From: JAEUJM01 sp044221555
GTDB lineage: Bacteria > Actinomycetota > Acidimicrobiia > Acidimicrobiales > DATDAH01
Assembly (NCBI GenBank): GCA_044221555.1
Contig: JBGAOY010000001.1
Span: 1-64,000 of the forward strand
DNA: 64,000 nucleotides
Direction of reading: 5' to 3'
The notes beneath the pieces were generated by a model that made no database searches, had not been told where the DNA came from, and worked only from the letters and a program-made list of their open reading frames with translations. Shown one piece after another: positions 37,079 through 44,743 of this stretch (position 1 is its first letter; every line of letters begins with the position of its first letter). The position numbers were made by a program, and so were the translations under genes.

Positions 37079-37161
37079 CCACGACCACGACCACGACCAC
37101 GACGACGACCACGACGACGACGACGAGCGGCATCGCCGGCACGAGCGGGTGCCGCGCATGA
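37075..37161 (+). other. 28-codon poly-threonine frame bridging aroA and cmk
   Basis: ATG at 37075 overlaps the aroA stop (ATGA). The frame codes Met, 16 consecutive Thr, then SGIAGTSGCRA, and its TGA at 37159 overlaps the cmk ATG (ATGA). It thus links the two genes by four-base overlaps at both ends. Whether a peptide matters or the frame only carries ribosomes across the gap is unknown. It could equally be chance in a spacer made of ACC/ACG triplets. Confidence 0.35.
37078..37128 (+). repeat. ACC/ACG trinucleotide repeat
   Basis: About 16 consecutive ACN triplets (ACC or ACG) in the aroA-cmk spacer. It is a simple repeat prone to slippage. Confidence 0.95.
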
Positions 37162-37850
37162 CCACCGGACAGGAAGGGGCCACCCAGGTGCAGGTGATCG
37201 CCATCGACGGGCCCGCGGGGTCCGGGAAGTCCACGGTGGGCCGGGCGTTGGCCGAGCGCCTGGGCCTGCAGTACCTCGACACGGGCGCGATGTACCGAGG
37301 GGTGGCGTTCGCGGCACTGCGGCGGGGGATCGACCCCTCGGAGGCTGAGCCGGTCGCCCACCTCATGGCGTCGCTCGAACTGGAGATGGGCGACCGTTCG
37401 GTGGTGGTCGACGGCGTCGATGCCACCATCGAGATCCGCGGCCCCGAGGTGACCCGGGCGGTATCGGTGGTGGCGGCCAACCCCGCGGTCCGGGCCGAGC
37501 TGCGCAGCCGCCAGCGCGAGTGGGCCGAACGTCACGGCGGCGGCGTGATCGAGGGTCGCGACATCGGCACCGTGGTGTTCCCCGATGCCCAGCTGAAGGT
37601 GTACCTCACCGCCTCGCCCGAGGTGCGGGCCAGTCGCCGGTCGAAGGAGGTGGCCGACCTGGACTACGAGACCGTGGCCCGCGACATCGCCCGCCGGGAC
37701 GCGCTCGACCAGGGACGCGAGGACAGCCCCCTGCAGGAGGCCGACGACTCGGTGGTCGTCGACACGAGCGACCGTTCGGTCGACCAGATCGTGGACGACC
37801 TGCTGGCCCTGCTGCCGGCGGCCTCCGACGACGACGGAGCCGGTGCATGA
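37158..37850 (+). CDS. cmk: Cytidylate kinase
   Basis: A 230-residue (d)CMP kinase. VIAIDGPAGSGKSTVGRALA is the P-loop; LQYLDTGAMYRGVAFAAL and VIEGRDIGTVVFPDAQLKVY are typical of Cmk, and RRSKEVADLDYETVARDIARRD is the lid. ATG 37158 (overlapping the poly-Thr frame stop) is chosen; GTG 37149 in the same frame is an alternative. The 3' end overlaps plsC by ATGA. The scpA-scpB-rluB-cmk order parallels Rv1709-Rv1712. Confidence 0.95.
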   Translation: MTTGQEGATQVQVIAIDGPAGSGKSTVGRALAERLGLQYLDTGAMYRGVAFAALRRGIDPSEAEPVAHLMASLELEMGDRSVVVDGVDATIEIRGPEVTRAVSVVAANPAVRAELRSRQREWAERHGGGVIEGRDIGTVVFPDAQLKVYLTASPEVRASRRSKEVADLDYETVARDIARRDALDQGREDSPLQEADDSVVVDTSDRSVDQIVDDLLALLPAASDDDGAGA

Positions 37851-38554
37851 CCACCAAGTACGGCGCCGACCGCCACAGCGCGCCGCCCACCCGGTCGGCC
37901 CTGGCCCTGTACGCGTTCGTGCGTGGCGCCCTCGAGGGCTTCTCCCGACTCTTCTGGCGGCTCAGCGTCAGGGGGAAGGAGAACATCCCGGCCGAGGGCT
38001 CGTTCATCCTGGCGCCGATCCACCGCTCGAACATCGACACCGTGGTGGTGTGCGCCTGCACCCGGCGGCGCATGCGCTACATGGGCAAGGACACCATGTG
38101 GAAGTACCGCTGGTCGGCCTGGTTCTTCTCGGCCATGGGTGGCATCCCGGTGCGACGCGACGTGGCCGACCGCGAGGCCATGCGGCTGTCGCTCCAGATC
38201 GCCGGTGGCACCGAGCCCATCGTGATGTTTCCCGAGGGCACGCGGCGCACCGGTCCGGTGCTGTTGCCCGAGCACATGCACGACGGCCCCGCCTACGTGG
38301 CCTGCAAGGCCGGCATCCCGATCGTTCCCGTGGGCATCGGCGGCTCCGAGGACGCGATGCCCAAGGGGGCCAAGGGCATCCGACCGGTGAAGATCACCAT
38401 CGACATCGGGGCCCCGATCTACCCACCCGAGCACGTCTCGGGTCGGGTGCCGCGCAACGCGGTGCGCACCGTCACCGAGGAGCTGCGCCAGCACATCCAG
38501 GACCTGTTCGACGTGTCGCAGGAGCGCGCCGGCAAGCCGAACGTGCGCCCCTGA
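37847..38554 (+). CDS. plsC: 1-acyl-sn-glycerol-3-phosphate acyltransferase
   Basis: A 235-residue PlsC-type acyltransferase making phosphatidic acid at the membrane. HRSNID (His59, Asp64) is the catalytic HX4D motif; FSAMGGIPVRRD and MFPEGTRRTG are the glycerol-phosphate binding motifs; IPIVPVGIGGSED closes the set. In actinobacteria cmk and plsC are often adjacent or fused. ATGA overlap with cmk. It converges on the HD gene across a hairpin. Confidence 0.93.
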   Translation: MTTKYGADRHSAPPTRSALALYAFVRGALEGFSRLFWRLSVRGKENIPAEGSFILAPIHRSNIDTVVVCACTRRRMRYMGKDTMWKYRWSAWFFSAMGGIPVRRDVADREAMRLSLQIAGGTEPIVMFPEGTRRTGPVLLPEHMHDGPAYVACKAGIPIVPVGIGGSEDAMPKGAKGIRPVKITIDIGAPIYPPEHVSGRVPRNAVRTVTEELRQHIQDLFDVSQERAGKPNVRP

Positions 38555-38568
38555 CCGAGGGCCGTCGC

Positions 38569-38591
38569 CCGTCGTTGCCGGCCGACGACGG
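38569..38591. terminator. Hairpin between convergent genes
   Basis: CCGTCGT and ACGACGG form a 7-bp stem around TGCCGGCCG, itself nearly palindromic, in the 45-base gap between the ends of plsC and the HD gene. No T-run; a shared bidirectional terminator is plausible. Confidence 0.4.
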
Positions 38592-38599
38592 TCGTCTCG

Positions 38600-39157
38600 T
38601 CAGAACAGGCGGGCCCGGGCGAACACCTCGCGCACCGCGGGCTCGAAGTGCTCGAGGGGCAGGGTGTCGTAGTCGGGGTCGAAGGCCACCTGGTCCCACT
38701 CGTCGGCGAAGCGCGCGCACAGGGCGAACACCTCGGGCGAGAGCTCCTCGCGGTGCTTCTCGCGGGCATCGGGATCGCCGCCGAAGTGGTGATAGTAGTG
38801 CCGGCCCTGGAAGTCCTGGTGCACGCGGATCATGTCGTGGACCTCGGGGCGCACGTAGGGCTTGAGGATCGCGGCGGCGATCTCGGGGTGGTTGGGCACG
38901 CTGATGGCCTTGCCGATGTCGTGGCACAGCGAGGCCACCACGACCTCCTGGTCGGCGCCGGCCCGCTCGGCCAGGGTGGCGGTCTGGAGGCAGTGGGTGA
39001 GCTGGTCGGTGGAGAAGCCGTCGGTGATGTCGGCCATCGACCGCAACAGGTCGAGGACGCGATCGGCGACGCGGGACTGGTTCTTGGCGGTCTCCACGCC
39101 GATCACCCCCCACTGCTCGGCCGTGGACTCGTCCATGCGGGTGAAGGTCGTGGTCAT
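38600..39157 (-). CDS. HD-domain oxygenase/phosphohydrolase-like protein
   Basis: About 185 residues. QLTHCLQTATLAERAG, VVASLCHDIGKAISVPNHPE and HDMIRVHQDFQGRHYYHHFG provide His, HD, extra His and Asp ligands. This pattern resembles the mixed-valent di-iron PhnZ/inositol-oxygenase branch of HD proteins as well as plain HD hydrolases. No phosphonate genes lie nearby, so function is open. Start ATG 39157; ATG 39166 is also possible. Confidence 0.75.
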   Translation of the reverse strand: MTTTFTRMDESTAEQWGVIGVETAKNQSRVADRVLDLLRSMADITDGFSTDQLTHCLQTATLAERAGADQEVVVASLCHDIGKAISVPNHPEIAAAILKPYVRPEVHDMIRVHQDFQGRHYYHHFGGDPDAREKHREELSPEVFALCARFADEWDQVAFDPDYDTLPLEHFEPAVREVFARARLF

Positions 39158-39181
39158 GGGGCCCATTGTTCCACCGCCGCG

Positions 39182-39589
39182 CTACCCGGCGGCGAGCATG
39201 ACGCCGACGAAGAGGGCGGCGAGGGCGGTGAGACCGCTGAGCGCGCCCCAGAACGCCAGCGCCTGGCGCGACTGGGCACCGATGTGGGCCGCGGCGCTGA
39301 TGCCGGACGCCGCCACGACCACCAGCTTCACGAACAGCGTGATCTGGTACTCGATGCTGGTGTCACCGACGTCCACCGCCACCACGTTCCAGATGCCGGT
39401 GGCCACCAGCACCGCGAACGCCGGCCAGGCGATGCGGTTGAAGCGGCGGGCCACCGTGCGGGGCGCATCCTCGCCCAGTTCGCGGAGGCCGGGAACCAGC
39501 CCGGCGAGGGTGATCTGGCCACCGACCCACACGGTGGCGGCGAGCACGTGCAGGAACAGCCGGACGGTCGTGGCGGTGACGGGCAGCAT
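39182..39589 (-). CDS. Small four-helix membrane protein (CopD-like)
   Basis: 135 residues, nearly all hydrophobic, with about four membrane helices (VRLFLHVLAATVWVGGQITL, WPAFAVLVATGIWNVV, LFVKLVVVAASGISAAAHIG, GLTALAALFVGVML). The first helix LHVLAATVWVGG resembles the histidine-containing helix of CopD and related putative copper-handling proteins. Function otherwise unknown. ATG at 39589; it lies 26 bases downstream of ispH on the same strand and may be co-transcribed with it. Confidence 0.72.
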   Translation of the reverse strand: MLPVTATTVRLFLHVLAATVWVGGQITLAGLVPGLRELGEDAPRTVARRFNRIAWPAFAVLVATGIWNVVAVDVGDTSIEYQITLFVKLVVVAASGISAAAHIGAQSRQALAFWGALSGLTALAALFVGVMLAAG

Positions 39590-39615
39590 GGCCACAGCTT
39601 GACCGCCCGCGGCGG

Positions 39616-40656
39616 TCAGCTCGAAGCGGGCAGCGCCGCCAGCACGTCGCTGGCCTTGGTCTGGCGGTCGTTCACGCCGGGCCGGTCGTCGAGCGGGCCG
39701 CCGAGGGTGAACGTGGCGAACAGGTCGACGGCGTCGATCAGGTCGCGCAGGCTGCGCGGCGGTGGGAAGTACTCGTCCTCGTCGGTGAAGCGGACCTCCT
39801 CCACCCCGTGCACGGGATCGAGGTGGGCGATGATGGCTTCGACCAGCTCCTCGGGCGCCGACGCTCCCGCGGTGACCCCCACCACACCGTGCAGGTCGTC
39901 CGGCACCTCGTCGACACCGTTCACCCGCTCGACGCGCGGACAGCCCGAATCGCGGGCCAACTTCTCGAGCGCACGGGTGTTGGAGGAGTTGGCCGAGCCG
40001 ATCACGATGGTGGCGTCGCACCGGTCGGCGATCTGGCCGAGGGCGGACTGGCGGTTGGTCGTGGCGAAGCACAGGTCGCTACGACCCGGCATCCAGGTGT
40101 CGGTGAACCGCGCCCGCGTGGCCTCCATGACCCCCTGCCAGTCGCGGTGGCTGAGCGTGGTCTGGGCCAACAGGGCCACCGGCTGGTCGAAGTCGGGCAG
40201 GGCGTCGACCTGGGCCTCGGTCTCGACGAGGTGGATCGCGTCGGGCGCGACCGCCATCGTGCCCACCGCCTCCTCGTGGCCCTCGTGGCCCACGTAGACG
40301 ATCTGGTACCCCTTCGCGGCCCGGACCTTCACCTCGTGGTGGACCTTGGTGACCAGCGGGCACACCGCGTCGACCACGTAGCCACCGTTGGCGCGGGCGG
40401 CCGCGACCACCTCGGGGGCGGACCCGTGGGCGCTGAGCATCAGCGGTGACCCGGGGGGCACCTCGGCCACGTCGTCGACGAACACCACGCCCATGTCCTC
40501 GAAGCGGCTGACCACCTTCTGGTTGTGGACGATCTCGTGGTAGCAGTAGACGGGCGGCTCGAACGCCCGCACCATCCACGCGAGGGCCTTGATGGCCATC
40601 TCGACACCGGCACAGAACCCGCGTGGCGCACACAGGAGAACGCGGTCGACGGCCAT
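39616..40656 (-). CDS. ispH: 4-hydroxy-3-methylbut-2-enyl diphosphate reductase
   Basis: A 346-residue [4Fe-4S] enzyme of the MEP isoprenoid pathway making IPP and DMAPP. CAPRGFCAGVEMAIKAL (Cys15), VDAVCPLVTKVHHEV and DLCFATTNRQSAL give the three cluster cysteines; YCYHEIVHN and LSAHGSAPEV are substrate-binding motifs. Start ATG 40656 puts RVLLCAPRGFCAG at the N terminus as in homologues. A TAGCCT hexamer lies 8 bases upstream. Confidence 0.96.
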   Translation of the reverse strand: MAVDRVLLCAPRGFCAGVEMAIKALAWMVRAFEPPVYCYHEIVHNQKVVSRFEDMGVVFVDDVAEVPPGSPLMLSAHGSAPEVVAAARANGGYVVDAVCPLVTKVHHEVKVRAAKGYQIVYVGHEGHEEAVGTMAVAPDAIHLVETEAQVDALPDFDQPVALLAQTTLSHRDWQGVMEATRARFTDTWMPGRSDLCFATTNRQSALGQIADRCDATIVIGSANSSNTRALEKLARDSGCPRVERVNGVDEVPDDLHGVVGVTAGASAPEELVEAIIAHLDPVHGVEEVRFTDEDEYFPPPRSLRDLIDAVDLFATFTLGGPLDDRPGVNDRQTKASDVLAALPASS

Positions 40657-40664
40657 AGGCTTGC

Positions 40665-40670
40665 AGGCTA
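40665..40670 (-). promoter_or_regulatory. -10-like TAGCCT for ispH
   Basis: On the minus strand TAGCCT ends 8 bases before the ispH ATG. Confidence 0.35.
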
Positions 40671-40722
40671 CGAGGCACCGCCCCACGCGCGGCGAGCGAG
40701 GGACGAGCGAGCCATGAGGTTT

Positions 40723-40780
40723 CGATGAGGCGTCAGCCGAAGAGCCAGCAGAGTGCGATGAGGCGTCAGCCGACGAGCCA
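40723..40780 (+). repeat. 25-bp direct repeat spanning the start of the DUF512 gene
   Basis: 40723-40747 and 40756-40780 differ at one base. Each contains ATGAGGCGTCAGCCGA, so the start codon region is duplicated 33 bases apart, in frame. Confidence 0.85.
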
Positions 40781-42158
40781 ACCGCGGGCGTGCACGGTTG
40801 ATGCGGTCGCGGCTGGGTCACCGGCCGATCGGGCCGGTCTGCACCCCGGCGACGAGATCGTGGCCCTCAACGGCGAGGCCCCGCGCGACATCATCCGCTT
40901 CCGCGTCCTCACCGACGAGCCCCAGGTGAGCCTCGACGTGGTGCGGGGCGGCCTCACCCTCGAGATCGACGTGGAGAAGGACGCGGGGGCGCCGCTGGGC
41001 GCGGAGGTGTCGTCGGCCCTCTTCGACCAGGTGCGCACCTGCGACAACCACTGCGAGTTCTGCTTCATCTACCAACTGCCACCGGGCCTGCGCGACAGCC
41101 TCTACCTCAAGGACGACGACTACCGGCTGTCGTTCCTGTACGGCAACTTCACCACCCTCACCCGCTTCACCGAGTCCGACCTCGAGCGGGTGGTCACCGA
41201 GGGCCTGTCGCCGTTGCACGTGAGCATCCACGCGACCGACCCCGAGGTGCGGGCCGACCTGCTGCGGAACCGCCGCGGCGCGACCAGCCTGCGCTGGCTG
41301 CGAGCCCTGCTCGACCACGGTGTGACGGTGCACGGCCAGGTGGTGGTGATGCCGGGCCTCAACGACGGCGCGGTGCTCGACGACACGCTGGCCGGGGTGC
41401 TCGACCGCTACCCGGAGCTGGCCACCCTGTGCGTGGTGCCCCTGGGCCTCAGCCGCTTCGCGCCCGACGGTCGGATGCGGCCGCACACCAGCGGTGAGGC
41501 CCGGGCCGTGCTCGAGACGGTGCACGACTGGCAGGACCTGTTCCTCGCCGTGTTGGGCCGGCGGCTCGTCTTCGCGGCCGACGAGTACTATCTGATGGCC
41601 GGCCGGCCGTTCCCACCGGCGCAGGACTACGAGGGCTTCCCGATGCACGAGGACGGCATCGGCATGGCCCGCACGTTCGAGCAGGAGTTCCTCGGCCTCG
41701 TGGACGAGCCCACGGGCCCGCAGTCGGGCTTCTTCGCGTCGGTCGACGGTGCCCCCGCCGAGGGGTACCGCGCGCCCCGCACCGTTGCGGGAGGGGCCAC
41801 GGGCGTCGCCGGCCTCACCATCGGCCCTCGTCGCGACGCGCCCGTCGGCGTGCTCACCGCACCGTTCGGTGCCGCGGTCCTCGAGCCGTTGGTTGCCGGC
41901 CTCGGCCGCGACGACGTGCGGGTGCTCACCGTCGACAACGAGTTCTTCGGGGGCAACATCGGGGTCACCGGCCTGATGGTGGGCGCCGACCTGCAGCGCG
42001 TGCTGGCCGACCAGCCCACCGGCCACCGCTACCTCCTCCCCGACGTGTGCCTGTCGCAGGGGCGCTTCCTCGACGGCGTCACGCCGGCCGCCCTGCCCCG
42101 CCCGGTCGAGGTCGTGGCCACCGACGGCCTGGCCCTGCGCTCGGCGCTGGGGGTCTGA
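40725..42158 (+). CDS. DUF512 radical-SAM-like protein with PDZ domain
   Basis: A 477-residue protein. VDAVAAGSPADRAGLHPGDEIVALNGE is a PDZ-like N terminus. RTCDNHCEFCFIYQLPPGLR has a CxxxCxxC arrangement (Cys-x3-Cys-x2-Cys) like radical SAM enzymes, and YGNFTTLTRFTESDLERVV with HVSIHATDPEVRADLLRN follow the DUF512 family. The reaction is unknown. The gene often lies next to der, as here (stop 1 base before the der GTG). Two in-frame ATGs (40725, 40758) lie in a duplicated sequence; the first has GAGG 5 bases upstream and is chosen. Confidence 0.85.
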   Translation: MRRQPKSQQSAMRRQPTSQPRACTVDAVAAGSPADRAGLHPGDEIVALNGEAPRDIIRFRVLTDEPQVSLDVVRGGLTLEIDVEKDAGAPLGAEVSSALFDQVRTCDNHCEFCFIYQLPPGLRDSLYLKDDDYRLSFLYGNFTTLTRFTESDLERVVTEGLSPLHVSIHATDPEVRADLLRNRRGATSLRWLRALLDHGVTVHGQVVVMPGLNDGAVLDDTLAGVLDRYPELATLCVVPLGLSRFAPDGRMRPHTSGEARAVLETVHDWQDLFLAVLGRRLVFAADEYYLMAGRPFPPAQDYEGFPMHEDGIGMARTFEQEFLGLVDEPTGPQSGFFASVDGAPAEGYRAPRTVAGGATGVAGLTIGPRRDAPVGVLTAPFGAAVLEPLVAGLGRDDVRVLTVDNEFFGGNIGVTGLMVGADLQRVLADQPTGHRYLLPDVCLSQGRFLDGVTPAALPRPVEVVATDGLALRSALGV

Positions 42159-42159
42159 C

Positions 42160-43473
42160 GTGCCGTTGCCCGTCGTCGCGGTCGTGGGCCGCCCCAACGT
42201 GGGCAAGTCGACCCTGTTGAACCGCATCGTGGGCCGACGTGAGGCCATCGTCGAGGAGCGTCCCGGGGTCACCCGGGACCGCAAGGAGGTGGTGGCCGAC
42301 TGGCGGGGCCGCTCGTTCACCCTGGTGGACACCGGCGGTTGGCTGCCCGGGGGCAACGACCTCGACGCCAAGGTGAGCCGCCAGAGCGAGGTGGCGATCA
42401 AAGAGGCCGACGTCATCGTCTTCGTGGTCGACGCCGCGCTGGGCATCGTCGAGGAGGACGCCCGCGTGGCGGACCTGCTGCGGCGCACCGACGTGCCGGT
42501 GCTGATCGCCGCCAACAAGGTCGACGACGTGAACCGTGAGCCCAACGTGTGGGAGTTCGTCCGGCTGGGTGTGGGCGACCCCTACCCGGTGAGCGCCCTG
42601 CACGGCCGCGGCACCGGCGACCTGCTCGATGCGCTGGTCGACCTGTTCCCGCCCGCCGACGACGAGGAGGAGGCGGTCGAGGAGGCCGCCGACGAGGAGC
42701 CCCGGGTGTTCGGCGTGGCCATCGTGGGACGGCCCAACGTCGGCAAGTCGACGCTGTTCAACCGCCTGATCGGTGAGGAGCGGGCGGTGGTGCACGACAT
42801 GCCGGGCACCACTCGCGACTCCATCGACACCGTGGTCGACACCGGCGACGGGCTGATCCGCTTCGTCGACACGGCGGGCATGCGCCGCAAGGGGAAGATC
42901 GACGAGGGCACCGAGTACTACTCGTTCGTACGGGCCCTGCAATCGGTCGACCAGGCCGACGTGGCCCTGCTGGTGATCGACGCGACCGTCGGCGTCACCC
43001 ACCAGGACCAGCGCCTGGCCGAGCGGGTCGACGCGGCCGGGTGCCCGGTGGTGGTGCTGTTGAACAAGTGGGAGACGCTCGACGCGGAGTCCCGCTCGCA
43101 GGTGTCGGCCCAGATCGAGCGCCGCCTGCACTTCCTCGGGGAGGCCACGGTGCTGAAGATCAGCGCCCTGACGGGCAAGGGAGTGTCGAAGCTCATGCCG
43201 GCGCTGTCGGGCGCCATCGTCGACTACCACCGCCGGATCCCCACCCGGCAGGTGAACAACGCCATCCGCGCCGCGCAGGCGGCGCAGCCCGCCCCCCACG
43301 GCGGCCGGGTGCTCTACGCCACCCAGGGCGCGGTCGACCCGCCCACCTTCACGCTCTTCGCCAACAAGGCGCTGCCGCCCACCTACCTGCGCTACCTCGA
43401 GCGCAGCCTGCGCGAGACCTTCGCCATGGGGGCCACGCCCATCAAGATCCGCGTCCGCCGCCGCTCCGAGTAG
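42160..43473 (+). CDS. der: Ribosome-assembly GTPase Der (EngA)
   Basis: A 437-residue double GTPase needed for 50S assembly. Two G domains: GRPNVGKSTLLNRI (from residue 10) with DTGGW and NKVD; then GRPNVGKSTLFNRL (~191) with DTAGMR and NKWE. A C-terminal KH-like domain follows (RRIPTRQVNNAIRAAQ, LRYLERSLRETFAMGATPIK). The acidic linker between G domains is DDEEEAVEEAADEE. GTG start immediately after the DUF512 gene; the last gene of the conserved block. Confidence 0.97.
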   Translation: MPLPVVAVVGRPNVGKSTLLNRIVGRREAIVEERPGVTRDRKEVVADWRGRSFTLVDTGGWLPGGNDLDAKVSRQSEVAIKEADVIVFVVDAALGIVEEDARVADLLRRTDVPVLIAANKVDDVNREPNVWEFVRLGVGDPYPVSALHGRGTGDLLDALVDLFPPADDEEEAVEEAADEEPRVFGVAIVGRPNVGKSTLFNRLIGEERAVVHDMPGTTRDSIDTVVDTGDGLIRFVDTAGMRRKGKIDEGTEYYSFVRALQSVDQADVALLVIDATVGVTHQDQRLAERVDAAGCPVVVLLNKWETLDAESRSQVSAQIERRLHFLGEATVLKISALTGKGVSKLMPALSGAIVDYHRRIPTRQVNNAIRAAQAAQPAPHGGRVLYATQGAVDPPTFTLFANKALPPTYLRYLERSLRETFAMGATPIKIRVRRRSE

Positions 43474-43528
43474 CGCACGCACGAGGGCGGACCGGCTGGG
43501 GGGGAGGAGCGACGAGCGGTCACGGCTC

Positions 43529-43557
43529 GGTGACGGCGCGGTCACCGCGCCGTCACC
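43529..43557 (+). terminator. 13-bp perfect hairpin downstream of der
   Basis: GGTGACGGCGCGG, loop TCA, CCGCGCCGTCACC. An unusually long perfect stem, 55 bases after the der stop. No T-run, so it would be a U-less terminator or a processing/regulatory structure. It lies 70 bases before the phosphatase gene. Confidence 0.5.
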
Positions 43558-43626
43558 CGACGGCGCCGCAGCTGTAACCGCTTCTTCATTCGCCGCCCGG
43601 CGCGCAGCGCTACGCTCGGGGCCTCC

Positions 43627-44709
43627 ATGACGACCACTCTCCTGGCGGTCGCCGCCCTGGGCTGTCTCGTCGCCGCCCTCGTCTGGGGCCGCTCGGCGCG
43701 CCACCGCCACCGGGTCTGGCGTCGTGTCGAGGCCAGCGGTGGCGACGTCGACGCCGCCACCATCGCCCTCGGCGACTACCGCAAGGACCTGCACACCACG
43801 GTCCTGTACCTGCTGCTCGCAGTGGCGTGCGCCGCGACCGCGGCCCGGCCGCCGCAGCGGGTGCTCCCGGTGCTGCTGTTCGGCGCGGTGCTGGTGACGG
43901 TGGTGTTCACGGTGATCTTCGGTCGCAACTTCGTGCGCGACGCCCGGTTGGTGCAGAGCCGCGGCGAGCTCGAGCGCCGTGCCCAGGAGGTGCTGAGCCA
44001 GGAGGAGCTGGCCCCTCGGCGGTGGGCCGCCCGCCTGGCCCCCGACGAGCTGCCCGACTTCACCGGGTTCGAGGTGGGTCGGGTGTACCAGGCCGGCACC
44101 GGTCTGATGGCCGGCGACTTCTACGACGTGTTCCCGGTGGCGCCCACCCGCATCGCCGCGGTCATCGGCGACGTCACCGGCCACGGGATCGAGCCGTCCA
44201 TCACGGCCTTCCAGGCCAAGTACCTCCTGCGCGTCTTCCTGCGCCAGTTCCGCGACCCGGCCCAGGCGCTCGAGGAGCTGAACGCCCAGATGGCCGCGAT
44301 GGAGCGCCCCGAGGAGTTCATCTCCGTGTGCGTGGTGGTGTTCGACACCGACGCCGGCACCCTGCGGTTCGCGTCGGCGGGGCACCCGGCGGCCTGGCTG
44401 TGGCACCAACGGGAGGTGCGGCCGCTGCGCGCCACCGGCCCGTTGCTGATGCTCGACCCCGGCGGGGTGTACCACAGCCGCGAGATCCCGCTCGAGCCCG
44501 GCGACCTGTGCCTGCTGTACACCGACGGCCTGGCCGAGGCCCGCGACGGCGAGACGCTCTTCGGCGAGGACCGGATCGCCAACACGCTGCGACGCGACCC
44601 GGGGGTGGCCCCCGACGTGCTGTGCAAGTCGCTGCTCGAGGCCGCCCGCGACTTCTCGAGCGGGCCGCTCACCGACGACGTGGCCATCCTGGCCATCCGC
44701 CGGGAGTAG
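43627..44709 (+). CDS. Membrane-anchored SpoIIE/PP2C-type serine phosphatase
   Basis: 360 residues: three N-terminal membrane helices (LLAVAALGCLVAALVWG, TTVLYLLLAVACAATAA, VLPVLLFGAVLVTVVFTVIF), a short coiled coil and a SpoIIE-type phosphatase domain (~140-360) with metal-binding GDFYDVFPV, VIGDVTGHGIEPS, YTDGLAEARD and LTDDVAILAI. Such proteins usually dephosphorylate anti-anti-sigma factors; none is encoded nearby. A TACGCT hexamer (43611-43616) lies 10 bases before the ATG and could be its -10. Confidence 0.88.
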   Translation: MTTTLLAVAALGCLVAALVWGRSARHRHRVWRRVEASGGDVDAATIALGDYRKDLHTTVLYLLLAVACAATAARPPQRVLPVLLFGAVLVTVVFTVIFGRNFVRDARLVQSRGELERRAQEVLSQEELAPRRWAARLAPDELPDFTGFEVGRVYQAGTGLMAGDFYDVFPVAPTRIAAVIGDVTGHGIEPSITAFQAKYLLRVFLRQFRDPAQALEELNAQMAAMERPEEFISVCVVVFDTDAGTLRFASAGHPAAWLWHQREVRPLRATGPLLMLDPGGVYHSREIPLEPGDLCLLYTDGLAEARDGETLFGEDRIANTLRRDPGVAPDVLCKSLLEAARDFSSGPLTDDVAILAIRRE

Positions 44710-44743
44710 CGGCGAGCCGCGCCGAGCGGTCACTATTCGGGCC

